From Candidatus Pseudomonas phytovorans (GTDB lineage Bacteria; Pseudomonadota; Gammaproteobacteria; Pseudomonadales; Pseudomonadaceae), in the NCBI GenBank assembly GCA_029202525.1, contig CP119325.1, positions 3,384,001 through 3,448,000 of the forward strand: 64,000 nt of DNA, given 5' to 3'. How positions within the stretch are numbered: position 1 is the stretch's first letter; every line of letters begins with the position of its first letter. The notes under the pieces are model-generated. The model was not told the origin of the DNA. It did not search any database and saw nothing but the letters and a program-made list of their open reading frames with translations. Of the stretch, positions 41,432 to 50,513 are shown one piece after another. A program made the translations under genes and the position numbers.

Positions 41432-43432
41432 TCAATGCATCCCGCGCGCAATGGTCTTCAGCAAGTCTTCCGGGCTGATGTGCCCCACCACCTGAGCCAC
41501 CGCGCTGCCTGGGGTTGGCAGGTCGATGATGTGGTTTTTCATCTTGCCGACCACATGCATTTCACACGGTTTGCAGTCGAACTTCAGGGTCAGCACTTCG
41601 TCACCCTGAATCAGCTGCATCGGCGCCACTTTGGTGCGCACGCCGGTCACGCCTTTGGCCTGCTTGGGGCACAGGTTGAAGGAGAAACGCAGGCAGTGCT
41701 TGGTGATCATCACCGGCACTTCACCGTGTTCTTCATGGGCCTCGTAGGCCGCGTCGATCAGTTGCACGCCATGGCGGTGGTAGAAGTCGCGGGCCTTCTG
41801 GTTGTACACGTTGGCCAGGAACGACAGGTGCGACTCGGGGTACACCGGTGGCGGCGTGGTCTCGGCCTTGCGCCCGCCACGCGGGTGCGCCTTGATACGC
41901 GCCTCGGTCAGCGCCTCGATGGCTTCACGGCGCAGGGCCTTGAGCTGCGAGTTGGGGATGAAGTACGCCTGCGGGGCGTCCAGCTCGATGCTACTGGCGT
42001 GGTACATCGTGGTACCCAACTGGCCGAGCAGGTCGTGCAACTGGTCCAGTGCCTGTTGCGGCTTGTTGGCCTCGCCGAACGGGCCGTCCAGCGCCACCTG
42101 CACGCTGATGCCTTCCTCACTGCTGAGGGTCAGCATCAGGCGCTGTTCACGCAGTACCGCGTGCCATTCCACGCCAACACGGCGCTCGGACGAGGTGCGT
42201 TGCAGGGCCTGCTGCCAGTTGTGGTCGAGGTTGCGCGACAGCGGGTGGTTGGGCCGCAGCTTGTGCAGGCCTTCGGGCATTTCGTTGGGCTCGACGCGGT
42301 AGCGGTAACGCTTGTGACCGTCTTCCTCGAATTCGCCACGGGGTTCGGCGATGTTGGCGCGGAACCCCACCACTTCACGCTTGACCAGCACATTCAGGCC
42401 GTCGCCGTTGGTCAGTGGCACTTCGGTGACCACTTGCATGTCACGCTTGCCGACCTTTTCCACCACACCCACCGGCAGGCCGGTGAAGGTTGGCGAGTCG
42501 AAGGCGCCGATATCGACTTTGCGGTCGGTAACGAAGTAGTCGGTGCTGCCGCGGTGGAAGGTCTTGTCCGGGTCGGGCAGGAAGAAGTGCTCGGTACGGC
42601 CGCTGGAAGCGCGGGCATACTGCGGGCGGTCTTCGAGGATGGCGTCGAGCTCTTTGCGGTAGTGGGCGGTGATGTTTTTCACATAGCCCATGTCCTTGTA
42701 GCGGCCCTCGATCTTGAACGAGCGCACGCCGGCATCGACCAGATCGGCCAGGTTGGCGGTCTGGTTGTTGTCCTTCATCGACAGCAGGTGCTTCTCGAAC
42801 GCCACCACGCGACCCTGGTCATCTTTCAGCGTGTAGGGCAGGCGGCAGGCCTGTGAGCAGTCGCCACGGTTGGCGCTGCGGCCTGTCTGCGCGTGGGAGA
42901 TGTTGCACTGGCCGGAGAAGGCCACGCAAAGCGCACCGTGGATGAAGAACTCGATGGCGGCATCGGTTTCGGCGGCGATGGCCCGGATTTGCTGCAGGTT
43001 CAGCTCACGGGCCAGTACCAGCTGGGAGAAACCGGCCTGGTCGAGGAACTTTGCCCGTTCCAGGGTACGGATGTCGGTCTGGGTGCTGGCGTGCAGCTCG
43101 ATCGGCGGGATATCCAGCTCCATCACCCCCAGGTCCTGCACGATCAGCGCGTCGACACCGGCGTCGTACAGCTGATGGATCAGCTTGCGCGCAGGTTCCA
43201 GCTCGTTGTCGTGGAGGATGGTGTTGATGGTGGTGAACACGCGTGCATGGTAGCGACGGGCGAACTCGACCAGCTCGGCGATCTCGCTGACCTCGTTGCA
43301 GGCGTTATGGCGCGCGCCAAAGCTTGGGCCGCCGATGTAGATGGCGTCAGCGCCGTGCAGGATCGCTTCGCGGGCGATGGCCACGTCACGCGCAGGGCTG
43401 AGCAGTTCCAGGTGATTCTTTGGAAGGGACAT
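41432..43432 (-). CDS. rlhA: RlhA, U32-family 23S rRNA C2501 hydroxylase (666 aa)
   Basis: U32-family protein closely resembling E. coli RlhA (YdcP) from its first residues: LELLSPARDVAIAREAILHGADAIYIGGPSFGARHNA. Cys residues of the family centre are in HGALCVAFSGQCNIS and GDCSQACRLPY, expected to hold an Fe-S cluster or prephenate-dependent chemistry; the C-terminal part includes the DUF3656-type region and two further Cys pairs (NLCPKQ, FDCKPCEMH). In E. coli RlhA hydroxylates C2501 of 23S rRNA. Length 666 against about 650 in E. coli. ATG 43432 was chosen; a GTG at 43456 would add eight residues, and neither has a strong ribosome site. Confidence 0.88.
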   Translation of the reverse strand: MSLPKNHLELLSPARDVAIAREAILHGADAIYIGGPSFGARHNACNEVSEIAELVEFARRYHARVFTTINTILHDNELEPARKLIHQLYDAGVDALIVQDLGVMELDIPPIELHASTQTDIRTLERAKFLDQAGFSQLVLARELNLQQIRAIAAETDAAIEFFIHGALCVAFSGQCNISHAQTGRSANRGDCSQACRLPYTLKDDQGRVVAFEKHLLSMKDNNQTANLADLVDAGVRSFKIEGRYKDMGYVKNITAHYRKELDAILEDRPQYARASSGRTEHFFLPDPDKTFHRGSTDYFVTDRKVDIGAFDSPTFTGLPVGVVEKVGKRDMQVVTEVPLTNGDGLNVLVKREVVGFRANIAEPRGEFEEDGHKRYRYRVEPNEMPEGLHKLRPNHPLSRNLDHNWQQALQRTSSERRVGVEWHAVLREQRLMLTLSSEEGISVQVALDGPFGEANKPQQALDQLHDLLGQLGTTMYHASSIELDAPQAYFIPNSQLKALRREAIEALTEARIKAHPRGGRKAETTPPPVYPESHLSFLANVYNQKARDFYHRHGVQLIDAAYEAHEEHGEVPVMITKHCLRFSFNLCPKQAKGVTGVRTKVAPMQLIQGDEVLTLKFDCKPCEMHVVGKMKNHIIDLPTPGSAVAQVVGHISPEDLLKTIARGMH

Positions 43433-43524
43433 GTCGTTATATTTTCGGGCTGCCACGGTTTAGGCGGGCATTGTAGCGGCGAAACGGGCTGGCGGCATCA
43501 TTAAGCAATCTGGGGCCGCTGTAC

Positions 43525-43629
43525 GGCCCTTCGCGGGCACGCCCGCTCCCACAGGATGGGTGGTGAATTCAGAGTAAGCGCGATCCCTGTGGGAGCGGGC
43601 GTGCCCGCGAAGGGCTGCAAAGCAGCCCC
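43525..43629. repeat. REP inverted pair
   Basis: Copies 43525-43555 and 43585-43629; the second ends in a GGGCTGC-AAA-GCAGCCC stem. Located between the RidA stop and the rlhA leader. Confidence 0.85.
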
Positions 43630-43640
43630 AAAAAAGCAGA

Positions 43641-44021
43641 TCAGCGCTTGGCGGCCATTGCGGTCACTTCGACGCGCATGCCTTCGAACGCCAGGGAGGC
43701 CACGCCCACGGCCGCGCGCACCGGCCATGGCTTGCTGAAGAAACGCTGGTACACCTCGTTGAACGCGGCACGGTCGGCCATGTCGGTGAGGTAGATCGTC
43801 AGGTGCAGCACGCGGTCCATGCCGCTGCCGGCCTTCTCCAGCGCCACTTTCAGCGCCTCCAGGGTGCATTCACTTTGCGCGACGATGCCGCCCAGCTCCA
43901 GGCTGCCATCGGCGTGGGTCGGGATCTGCGTGGTGACCAGCACGCCGTTGTACTCGGCGACGTCGGACGAAATCGACTCGGCGTCCGGGTCCGGGGTGTA
44001 GATGATGTCTGCTTGTGCCAT
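43641..44021 (-). CDS. RidA/YjgF/UK114-family protein (126 aa)
   Basis: Small trimeric-type RidA fold: SISSDVAEYNGVLVTTQIP, GIVAQSECTLEALKVALEKAGSGMDRVLHLTIYLTDMADRAAFNEVYQRFF and VRAAVGVASLAFEGMRVEVTAMA. The Arg of the canonical imine-hydrolysing site (RAAVGV) is in place. RidA proteins hydrolyse reactive enamines/imines; other subfamilies act in degradative pathways, and the particular one cannot be told here. The start at 44021 is conserved with the family. It is divergent from trmK. Confidence 0.9.
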   Translation of the reverse strand: MAQADIIYTPDPDAESISSDVAEYNGVLVTTQIPTHADGSLELGGIVAQSECTLEALKVALEKAGSGMDRVLHLTIYLTDMADRAAFNEVYQRFFSKPWPVRAAVGVASLAFEGMRVEVTAMAAKR

Positions 44022-44158
44022 GGTGTGTTTTGCCTTGCTACGGAAGGAAAGCGGCAAGCCTACGCGAGCAGGCGGATCCGGTCGAGGGCGCCCCGGTGTT
44101 TGAAATACGCGGCGTTCGCCGTCAGAATCGCGCCCCATTGCAAAGCCGGGGGCACACT

Positions 44159-44851
44159 TTGAACGAACAGACTTTGTCCAGGCGCCTTGAGCGCGTGGCT
44201 GCACATGTGCCGCAAGGCGCACGCCTGGCCGACATCGGCTCGGACCATGGCTTTCTGCCGGTGGCCTTGATGCTGCGTGGCGTGATCGAGGCCGGGGTGG
44301 CAGGCGAGGTGGCGCAGACGCCGTTCGCTTCCGCTCAGCGCACTGTGGTGAGGAACGGCCTGGAGGCCGAAATCACCGTGCGCCTGGCCGATGGCCTGGC
44401 TGCGATCGAGCCGCAAGACCGTATCTCGGCGGTCAGCATCTGCGGCATGGGTGGCGAAACCATGTGCGAGATCCTGGAGGCCGGCAAGCAGCGATTGTCT
44501 GGTGTTACGCGCCTGGTGCTGCAGCCCAATGGCGCTGAGTGCGAGTTGCGCCATTGGCTGGCGGGTAATGGCTACCAGATCGTCAACGAAGAACTGCTAC
44601 GGGAAAACCGCTTCGACTACGAGATCATCGTCGCCGAGCCGGGCAGGGTGGCGTATAGCGCTGAACAGCTGTACTTCGGCCCTGTGTTGATGCAGGAAAA
44701 AAGCGAGGCGTTTCTGGTGAAGTGGCGGCGCATGCTGCGGCAGAAACAGCAGACCCTGGCCAATTTCCAGCGGGCCCGCGATGCGGTGCCTCAGGTGAAA
44801 ATCGACGATTTCAATCAGCAAGTGGGCTGGATCACCCAGGTATTGGCGTGA
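44159..44851 (+). CDS. trmK: TrmK, tRNA (adenine-22-N1)-methyltransferase (230 aa)
   Basis: SAM-dependent Rossmann methyltransferase of the TrmK (YqfN) family: motif I RLADIGSDHGFLPVALML, then CGMGGETMCEIL and LQPNGAECELRHWLAGNGYQIV, and a C-terminal coiled-coil-like helix (KWRRMLRQKQQTLANFQRARDAV). TrmK methylates A22 in the D-arm of tRNAs. A TTG at 44159 is the likely start, giving the usual NEQTLSRRLERVAAHV N-terminus, with GGGGG upstream; no ATG fits. Confidence 0.88.
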   Translation: MNEQTLSRRLERVAAHVPQGARLADIGSDHGFLPVALMLRGVIEAGVAGEVAQTPFASAQRTVVRNGLEAEITVRLADGLAAIEPQDRISAVSICGMGGETMCEILEAGKQRLSGVTRLVLQPNGAECELRHWLAGNGYQIVNEELLRENRFDYEIIVAEPGRVAYSAEQLYFGPVLMQEKSEAFLVKWRRMLRQKQQTLANFQRARDAVPQVKIDDFNQQVGWITQVLA

Positions 44852-44852
44852 C

Positions 44853-45113
44853 TCACTGCTGCGAGCAGTTACCCATTTCGCGGTAATCGATTTCGCGCTT
44901 CTGGCCCTGATGATCCACATACACCATGTGCGCAGTGCCAACCTGGCAGTCGGCGGCGTTGCTGGCTGGGGTGATGGAGATGACCTTGGCCACGTCCACC
45001 GGCATGCCGTACTCATAGTTGCTGCTGGCTGGCTGCGAACTGCCTGCATCGGCAAGGGCACCGAACGAGGCGAGGGTGGCGGCAACAGCAAGGACAGCGA
45101 TCGAACGTTTCAT
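44853..45113 (-). CDS. DUF2790 small secreted protein (86 aa)
   Basis: Signal peptide MKRSIAVLAVAATLASFGALA and a short mature domain (YEYGMPVDVAKVISITPAS...VGTAHMVYVDHQGQKREIDYREMGNC) typical of the Pseudomonas DUF2790 family, periplasmic and of unknown function. Two Cys may pair. It ends 1 nt after the trmK stop on the opposite strand. The promoter region is shared divergently with the LysR gene. Confidence 0.88.
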   Translation of the reverse strand: MKRSIAVLAVAATLASFGALADAGSSQPASSNYEYGMPVDVAKVISITPASNAADCQVGTAHMVYVDHQGQKREIDYREMGNCSQQ

Positions 45114-45137
45114 GGCAGGCTCCTTTTCTTCAATGTA

Positions 45138-45162
45138 TGACTAATGATGTATTCATTGGTCA
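45138..45162. promoter_or_regulatory. Operator-like inverted repeat between DUF2790 and lysR genes
   Basis: TGACTAATG-N7-CATTGGTCA: 8 of 9 positions pair. It lies 25 bp from the DUF2790 start and 77 bp from the LysR start, a usual place for a LysR-family site controlling a divergent neighbour. Confidence 0.45.
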
Positions 45163-45239
45163 TCCACAATAAATGGGCTAGTCCGTGATAGATTCCTGCC
45201 TGTAACGCAAGAATAAGACTGAACAAGGAGCTCACCTTC

Positions 45240-46172
45240 ATGGACATGCTGCATGCCATGCGTACCTTCGCCCGTGTGGTGGAATGCGGCAGCTTCGCTG
45301 CGGCCGCCAATGCGCTGGATATTTCCGCCGCACAGGTTTCGCGTATCGTCGCCGAGCTGGAAAACCAGTTGCAGACCCGCCTGCTGCACCGCACCACGCG
45401 GCGCCTGCGTATGAGCGAGGCGGGCGAGCGTTTCCTTGAGCGTGCGCGGCAGATCATGCTGCTGACCGAAGAAGCGGTGGGCGAAGCCCGAGGTGCACAC
45501 CTTACGCCGCGTGGCCACCTGCGCTTGCATTGCCCGCACGGGCTGGGGCTGTTGCTGATGCCGCTGGTGGCCGGCTATAACGCGCTGTGCCCGGAGGTGG
45601 TGATCGAACTGACGCTTTCCCAGCGCAATCCCGACCCGCTGGCCGAAGGGCACGATGTCGTGATCACCGTGGACGGTGCGCTTCCGGATTCGCAGCTGAT
45701 CGCTGTGCCGCTGGGTAATATCTTCAGCATCCCCTGCGCGGCCCCTGGTTACCTGACCACCCATGGTGTACCGGAGCGCCCCGAAGACTTGCACAACCAC
45801 CGCTGCCTGCGCATGGCGTACCCGATGTATGAAGGCGACTGGGTGTTCCCACAAGGGGTTGACCAGTGTGTGATCGCGCCGAACGACAGCTTCTCCACCA
45901 ACGTTGCCGACGCCATGCTGGTGGCCAGCGAGCTGGGCATGGGTATTGGTCTGCTGCCGTTCTATACCGCCAGCCAGGCGATCGAGCAGGGGCGCTTGTG
46001 CCGGCTGCTGGCGCCGTATCGGCTGAGGGAGAGTGCGCTGTATGCGATGTACCCGTCACGGCATTACCTGGATGCCAAGGTGCGAACCTGGATCGATTAC
46101 CTGAAGGAGCAGTTGCCGGCGTTGTTCGAGGGGCATGCCAAGGTGGTGGATGATGCACGGTATTGGCGATAG
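45240..46172 (+). CDS. LysR-family transcriptional regulator (310 aa)
   Basis: N-terminal winged HTH (MLHAMRTFARVVECGSFAAAANALDISAAQVSRIVAELENQLQTRLLHRTTRRL, residues about 1-58) and a periplasmic-binding-like effector domain. The C-terminus RHYLDAKVRTWIDYLKEQLPALF is typical of the CrgA/YafC-like LysR group. It is divergent from the DUF2790 gene. Target genes are not deducible beyond possible autoregulation and control of that neighbour. Confidence 0.92.
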   Translation: MDMLHAMRTFARVVECGSFAAAANALDISAAQVSRIVAELENQLQTRLLHRTTRRLRMSEAGERFLERARQIMLLTEEAVGEARGAHLTPRGHLRLHCPHGLGLLLMPLVAGYNALCPEVVIELTLSQRNPDPLAEGHDVVITVDGALPDSQLIAVPLGNIFSIPCAAPGYLTTHGVPERPEDLHNHRCLRMAYPMYEGDWVFPQGVDQCVIAPNDSFSTNVADAMLVASELGMGIGLLPFYTASQAIEQGRLCRLLAPYRLRESALYAMYPSRHYLDAKVRTWIDYLKEQLPALFEGHAKVVDDARYWR

Positions 46173-46208
46173 GCGAGTGACGCATTTCTTCCAGGAAACA
46201 CGGGTTAT

Positions 46209-46296
46209 TGTGGGAGCGGGCTCGTCCCGCGAAGCAGACGACGCGCTGCATGGCACCGGCTTTGCCGGTGTTCGCGGGACAAGCCCGCTCGCACAG
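46209..46296. repeat. REP inverted pair
   Basis: Copies 46209-46234 and 46271-46296 with a GCACCGGC-TTT-GCCGGTG stem between them, in the gap between the convergent lysR and acyl-CoA dehydrogenase genes; probably a bidirectional terminator region. Confidence 0.85.
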
Positions 46297-46357
46297 AGAT
46301 CGCGGATGTTCCTAGCTTTTGAGCGGGACAGCTGCTACCCACCCCGTGCTGCTCTGG

Positions 46358-47509
46358 TTACAGCGGGTAATTTTTCAACTCCCGCGCAATCAGCATGCGC
46401 TGGATCTCGCTCGACCCTTCGTAAATCTGCGTGATCCGCGCATCGCGGTAATAGCGCTCCACCGGGTAATCCTCCAGGTAGCCATAACCGCCATGCACCT
46501 GGATCGCCATCGAGCACACCCGCTCGGCCATTTCCGAAGCGAACAGCTTGGCCTGCGAGGCCTCCGACAGGCACGGCTTGCCAGCACTGCGCAGGCGGGC
46601 GGCATGCAGGATAAGCAAACGTGCGGCGTTCACCTGTACCTGCATGTCGGCCAGCAGGTTGGCGATGCTCTGGTGCTCGTTGATCGGCTTGCCGAATTGC
46701 ACCCTGTCGCGTGAGTAGACCAGCGCCGCTTCGAACGCGGCGCGGGCAATACCCAACGCCTGGGCGGCAATGCCGATACGGCCGCCTTCAAGGTTGGACA
46801 GCGCGATGGCCAGGCCTTTGCCACGCTCGCCAAGCATGTTGGTAGTGGGGATGCGGCAATTGTCGAAGGTGACCGCGCAGGTGTCGGAGGCGCGAATGCC
46901 CATCTTGTGCTCGCTGCGGTCGACCTTGAAGCCCGGGTTGTCGGTGGGCACCAGGAACGCCGAGAGGCCCTTCTTGCCCAAGTCCGGGTCGGTTACCGCA
47001 AAGACAATGGCCAAGCCGGCACGGCGAGCGTTGCTGACGAACTGCTTGGCACCGTTGATCACCCACTCGCCATTGACCAGCTCGGCGCGGGTGCGCAGGT
47101 TGTGCGCCTCGGAGCCGGCCTGTGGCTCGGTCAGGCAGAAGCAGCCTATCACTTCGCCGCTGGCCAGGCGCGGCAGCCATTGCTGTTGCTGTTCAGCCGT
47201 ACCGTAGGCCAGCAGCGGGCCGCAGCCCACCGAGTTGTGAATGCTCATCATCGCGCCGGTGGCGCCACAGCCAGCGGCGATTTCTTCTACGGCCAGGGCG
47301 TAGGCGACGTAGTCGGTGTAGCTGCCGCCGAAGTTCTCGGGTACCACCATGCCCAGCAGGCCCAGTTCGCCCATCTTGCGTACCACACCGTCATCGATCC
47401 AGCCGGCCTTTTCCCAGGCTTGGGCGTGCGGGGCGATCTCGCCACGGGCAAAGTCCCGGGCCATGTCGCGGATCATGATCTGCTCTTCGCTCAGTTCCAG
47501 GTCTTGCAT
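46358..47509 (-). CDS. Acyl-CoA dehydrogenase, isobutyryl/short-branched type (383 aa)
   Basis: FAD-dependent acyl-CoA dehydrogenase: LTEPQAGSEAHNLRTRAEL (flavin/substrate loop), QVHGGYGYLEDYPVERYYRDARITQIYEGSSEIQRMLIARELKNYPL at the C-terminus with the catalytic Glu in YEGSSEIQ. It is adjacent to 3-hydroxyisobutyryl-CoA hydrolase, 16 nt downstream of it in the same direction, so it most likely oxidises isobutyryl-CoA in valine catabolism. ATG 47509 has GGGAG eight nt upstream; the longer upstream extension lies inside the preceding stop region. Confidence 0.88.
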   Translation of the reverse strand: MQDLELSEEQIMIRDMARDFARGEIAPHAQAWEKAGWIDDGVVRKMGELGLLGMVVPENFGGSYTDYVAYALAVEEIAAGCGATGAMMSIHNSVGCGPLLAYGTAEQQQQWLPRLASGEVIGCFCLTEPQAGSEAHNLRTRAELVNGEWVINGAKQFVSNARRAGLAIVFAVTDPDLGKKGLSAFLVPTDNPGFKVDRSEHKMGIRASDTCAVTFDNCRIPTTNMLGERGKGLAIALSNLEGGRIGIAAQALGIARAAFEAALVYSRDRVQFGKPINEHQSIANLLADMQVQVNAARLLILHAARLRSAGKPCLSEASQAKLFASEMAERVCSMAIQVHGGYGYLEDYPVERYYRDARITQIYEGSSEIQRMLIARELKNYPL

Positions 47510-47525
47510 CTGTGTACTCCCGGGC

Positions 47526-48596
47526 TCACAGGCCTTCGAAGAATTGGTCAACCCGCTGCTGTTGCAGCGCGGCCAGGGTCGGCGGGTTCCAGCGGGGCTG
47601 TTTGTCCTTGTCGATGATCAGGGCGCGCACGCCTTCGATGATGTCGCCGTGCCGGAACCACTGGCGGTCCAGGTGCAGCTCCATGGCAAAGCAGTCGTCC
47701 AGGCCCAGGTCGCGGCCACGGCGCAGCATCTCAAGCGTAACTGCCATGGCCAGCGGCGAGCGGCTTTCCAGCTGGTCGGCAGTGGCGACGGCCCATGCAT
47801 GGGTGTCGCCGATACTGACAGCACGCAACTGCTCGACGATGGCTTGCACGGTAGGCAGGGCGAAGAAGTGGTCGATGACCGGGCGCAGTTTTTCCAGTGG
47901 CGCATCAGCCAGCACCTGCGTGCCCAGCCTGGCCAGCAGGTTCTGCAGGTCCTTGAGCGGGTTGTCGCCAAAGCTCAGTTGATCCAGGCCCTGGTCGAGG
48001 GCAGCGAGCTGGTCACTGGCCAGGTACCAGTCGGCCAGGCCGCAGTACAGGGCATCGGCCGCCTGAATCTGGGCGCCGCTGACGCCCAGGTAGGTACCCA
48101 GCTCGCCGGGAATGCGCGACAGGAAGTAGCTGCCGCCGACATCAGGGAAGTAGCCGATACCGACCTCGGGCATGCCCAGGCGGCTACGCTCGGTGACTAC
48201 GCGCAGGTCGCAGCCCTGGGCCAGGCCCATGCCGCCGCCGAGGGTGAAGCCGTCCATCAATACCAGCACTGGCTTGCGGTAGCGGTGGATGAGCAGGTCG
48301 AGGGCGTATTCCTCGACGAAGAAGGTTTCATGCAGCGTGTCGCCCGCTTTGAAACTGTCGTACAGCGAGCGGATATCGCCCCCGGCACAGAACCCTTTGG
48401 GACCTTCGCCGCGCAGCACCACGGCGTGCACTTGCGGGTCTTCGGCCCACTGGTCCAGGTGCTGGCGCAGGCTGCGGACCATGTCCAGGGTCAGGGCATT
48501 GAGGCCGGCGGGGCGGTTCAGGGTCAGGTGGCCGACCTGGTAGCGGACCTCGGCCAGTACCTGATCGGTTGCCGAGGTTTGAGCGTGCGCAGTCAT
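47526..48596 (-). CDS. 3-hydroxyisobutyryl-CoA hydrolase, crotonase fold (356 aa)
   Basis: Enoyl-CoA hydratase superfamily with HIBCH-type features: FCAGGDIRSLYDS, LMDGFTLGGGMGLAQGCDLRV oxyanion region and MPEVGIGYFPDVGGSYFLSR with the hydrolase Glu and Asp; length (356) exceeds a plain hydratase by a C-terminal helical domain. It hydrolyses 3-hydroxyisobutyryl-CoA in valine degradation. First gene of a two-gene operon with the dehydrogenase. Confidence 0.88.
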   Translation of the reverse strand: MTAHAQTSATDQVLAEVRYQVGHLTLNRPAGLNALTLDMVRSLRQHLDQWAEDPQVHAVVLRGEGPKGFCAGGDIRSLYDSFKAGDTLHETFFVEEYALDLLIHRYRKPVLVLMDGFTLGGGMGLAQGCDLRVVTERSRLGMPEVGIGYFPDVGGSYFLSRIPGELGTYLGVSGAQIQAADALYCGLADWYLASDQLAALDQGLDQLSFGDNPLKDLQNLLARLGTQVLADAPLEKLRPVIDHFFALPTVQAIVEQLRAVSIGDTHAWAVATADQLESRSPLAMAVTLEMLRRGRDLGLDDCFAMELHLDRQWFRHGDIIEGVRALIIDKDKQPRWNPPTLAALQQQRVDQFFEGL

Positions 48597-48851
48597 TGCG
48601 TTCTCCCTGCTTTGTTATTGATTTTCCAAGTGAAGTCTGGAGTTCGCTGGAGGATCGCAGGATCCTGGCATGCGAATTTGCCATGCACAATCGACAATTA
48701 TGCAGGGGCATCGTGCATTTTTGCTGTGAGCGGGTCAGTTGGGAGGAGGATTCATTAACTTTACCGTAATGAACGTGCCGCTAGCTTGATTGATCCGCCA
48801 CGCAGCGCAGCCCTAAGGTGACCTCCACGACAGCGAACCTGTGGAGCCTTC
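48597..48851. promoter_or_regulatory. Divergent promoter region of valine genes and mdc operon, with palindrome at 48752-48772
   Basis: TCATTA (48752-48757), 9-nt spacer, TAATGA (48767-48772): perfect arms that also fit the LysR-type ATTA-N9-TAAT form, 80 bp before mdcA. It may be the site of MdcR, the LysR-type activator of mdc operons, which is not encoded in the window. No sigma-54 consensus or REP was seen here. Confidence 0.4.
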
Positions 48852-50513
48852 ATGACAATAACTCAGAATCCACCGCCGCAATGGTCGCGACGGCGCGCCG
48901 AAAAACAGCGCCGCCTCGACCGGGTACGGCACCTCGCCGACGGCGTGGTGTTGCCCACCGAACGTATCGTCGAAGCCCTCGAACTGCTGCTGGCCCCCGG
49001 CGACCGGGTGGTGCTGGAAGGCAATAACCAGAAGCAGGCCGACTTCCTGTCGCGCTCGCTGGCCAAGGTCGACCCCGGGCGCTTGCACGACCTGCACATG
49101 ATCATGCCCAGCGTCAGCCGCGCCGAGCACCTGGACCTGTTCGAGCGCGGCATTGCCCGCAAGCTCGACTTCTCTTTTGCCGGCCCGCAGAGCCTGCGCA
49201 TCGGCCAGTTGCTGGAAGATGGCCTGCTCGAAGTGGGTGCCATCCACACCTATATCGAGCTGTACTCGCGGCTGCTGGTCGACCTGATCCCCAACGTCAC
49301 CCTGGTGGCCGGCTTCATGGCCGACCGCGACGGCAACCTGTACACCGGCCCAAGCACCGAAGACACCCCGGCACTGGTGGAGCCGGCCGCGTTCAGCGAC
49401 GGTATCGTCATCGCTCAGGTCAACCAGCTGGTGGACCGCGTGGATGACCTGCCCAGAGTCGACATCCCTGCGTCCTGGGTCGATTTCGTGGTGGTTGCCG
49501 ACCAACCCTTCTATATAGAACCGCTGTTCACCCGCGACCCGCGCCACATCAAGCCGGTGCATGTGCTGATGGCCATGATGGCCATTCGCGGCATCTACGA
49601 AAAACACCAGGTGCAGTCGCTGAACCACGGCATTGGCTTCAATACCGCCGCCATCGAGCTGATCTTGCCCACCTACGGCGAGTCGCTGGGCCTGAAGGGC
49701 AAGATCTGCCGCAACTGGACGCTCAACCCGCACCCGACCCTGATACCGGCCATCGAGACCGGCTGGGTGCAAAGCGTGCACTGCTTCGGCACCGAACTGG
49801 GCATGGAGGACTACATCGCCCAACGCCCGGACGTGTTCTTCACCGGCCGCGATGGTTCGCTGCGTTCCAACCGCATGATGTGCCAACTGGCGGGGCAATA
49901 CGCTGTCGACCTGTTCATCGGTGCCACCTTGCAAGTGGATGGCGATGGCCATTCCTCAACCGTGACCCGCGGCCGCCTGGCCGGCTTTGGCGGTGCGCCG
50001 AACATGGGCCACGACCCGCGTGGCCGGCGCCACGCGACCCCGGCCTGGCTCGACATGACCGTGCCGCAAACCCTGCTGGAGCGCGGCCGCAAGCTGGTGG
50101 TGCAAATGGTCGAGACCTACCAGGAAGGCGGCAAGCCCACTTTCGTGGAAACCCTCGATGCCGTGGAAGTGGCCAAAAAAGCGGGCATGCCGCTGGCGCC
50201 GGTGATGATCTACGGCGATGACGTCACTCACCTGCTGACCGAGGAGGGCATTGCCTATCTGTATAAGGCCCGTAGCCTGGAAGAACGCCAGCAAATGATC
50301 GCCGCCGTGGCCGGGGTTACCGCCATTGGCCTGCGCCACGACCCGAAAGACACCCTGCGCATGCGCCAGCAAGGCCTGATCGCCTTGCCCGAAGACCTCG
50401 GCATCCGCCGCACCGACGCCAGCCGTGAGCTGCTCGCCGCACGCAGCATCGCTGACCTGGTCGAGTGGTCTGGCGGCCTCTACAACCCGCCTGCACGATT
50501 CAGGAGCTGGTGA
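48852..50513 (+). CDS. mdcA: MdcA, malonate decarboxylase alpha subunit (553 aa)
   Basis: Acetyl-[ACP]:malonate ACP transferase of the biotin-independent malonate decarboxylase, from the CoA-transferase superfamily. The protein is full length and opens with RRRAEKQRRLDRVRHLADG. Malonyl replaces the acetyl group on the carrier protein MdcC; after decarboxylation, acetyl-MdcC is regenerated. GGAG lies 5 nt before the ATG. It is first of seven mdc genes in the order A B C D E G H, tightly packed; its stop overlaps mdcB (TGATG). Confidence 0.95.
   Translation: MTITQNPPPQWSRRRAEKQRRLDRVRHLADGVVLPTERIVEALELLLAPGDRVVLEGNNQKQADFLSRSLAKVDPGRLHDLHMIMPSVSRAEHLDLFERGIARKLDFSFAGPQSLRIGQLLEDGLLEVGAIHTYIELYSRLLVDLIPNVTLVAGFMADRDGNLYTGPSTEDTPALVEPAAFSDGIVIAQVNQLVDRVDDLPRVDIPASWVDFVVVADQPFYIEPLFTRDPRHIKPVHVLMAMMAIRGIYEKHQVQSLNHGIGFNTAAIELILPTYGESLGLKGKICRNWTLNPHPTLIPAIETGWVQSVHCFGTELGMEDYIAQRPDVFFTGRDGSLRSNRMMCQLAGQYAVDLFIGATLQVDGDGHSSTVTRGRLAGFGGAPNMGHDPRGRRHATPAWLDMTVPQTLLERGRKLVVQMVETYQEGGKPTFVETLDAVEVAKKAGMPLAPVMIYGDDVTHLLTEEGIAYLYKARSLEERQQMIAAVAGVTAIGLRHDPKDTLRMRQQGLIALPEDLGIRRTDASRELLAARSIADLVEWSGGLYNPPARFRSW

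Noticed and set aside
48670..48720. ACAAT/TGCA repeats considered as an MdcR site
   Set aside because: The elements are imperfect and unevenly spaced; the palindrome at 48752-48772 is a better candidate, and even that is uncertain.
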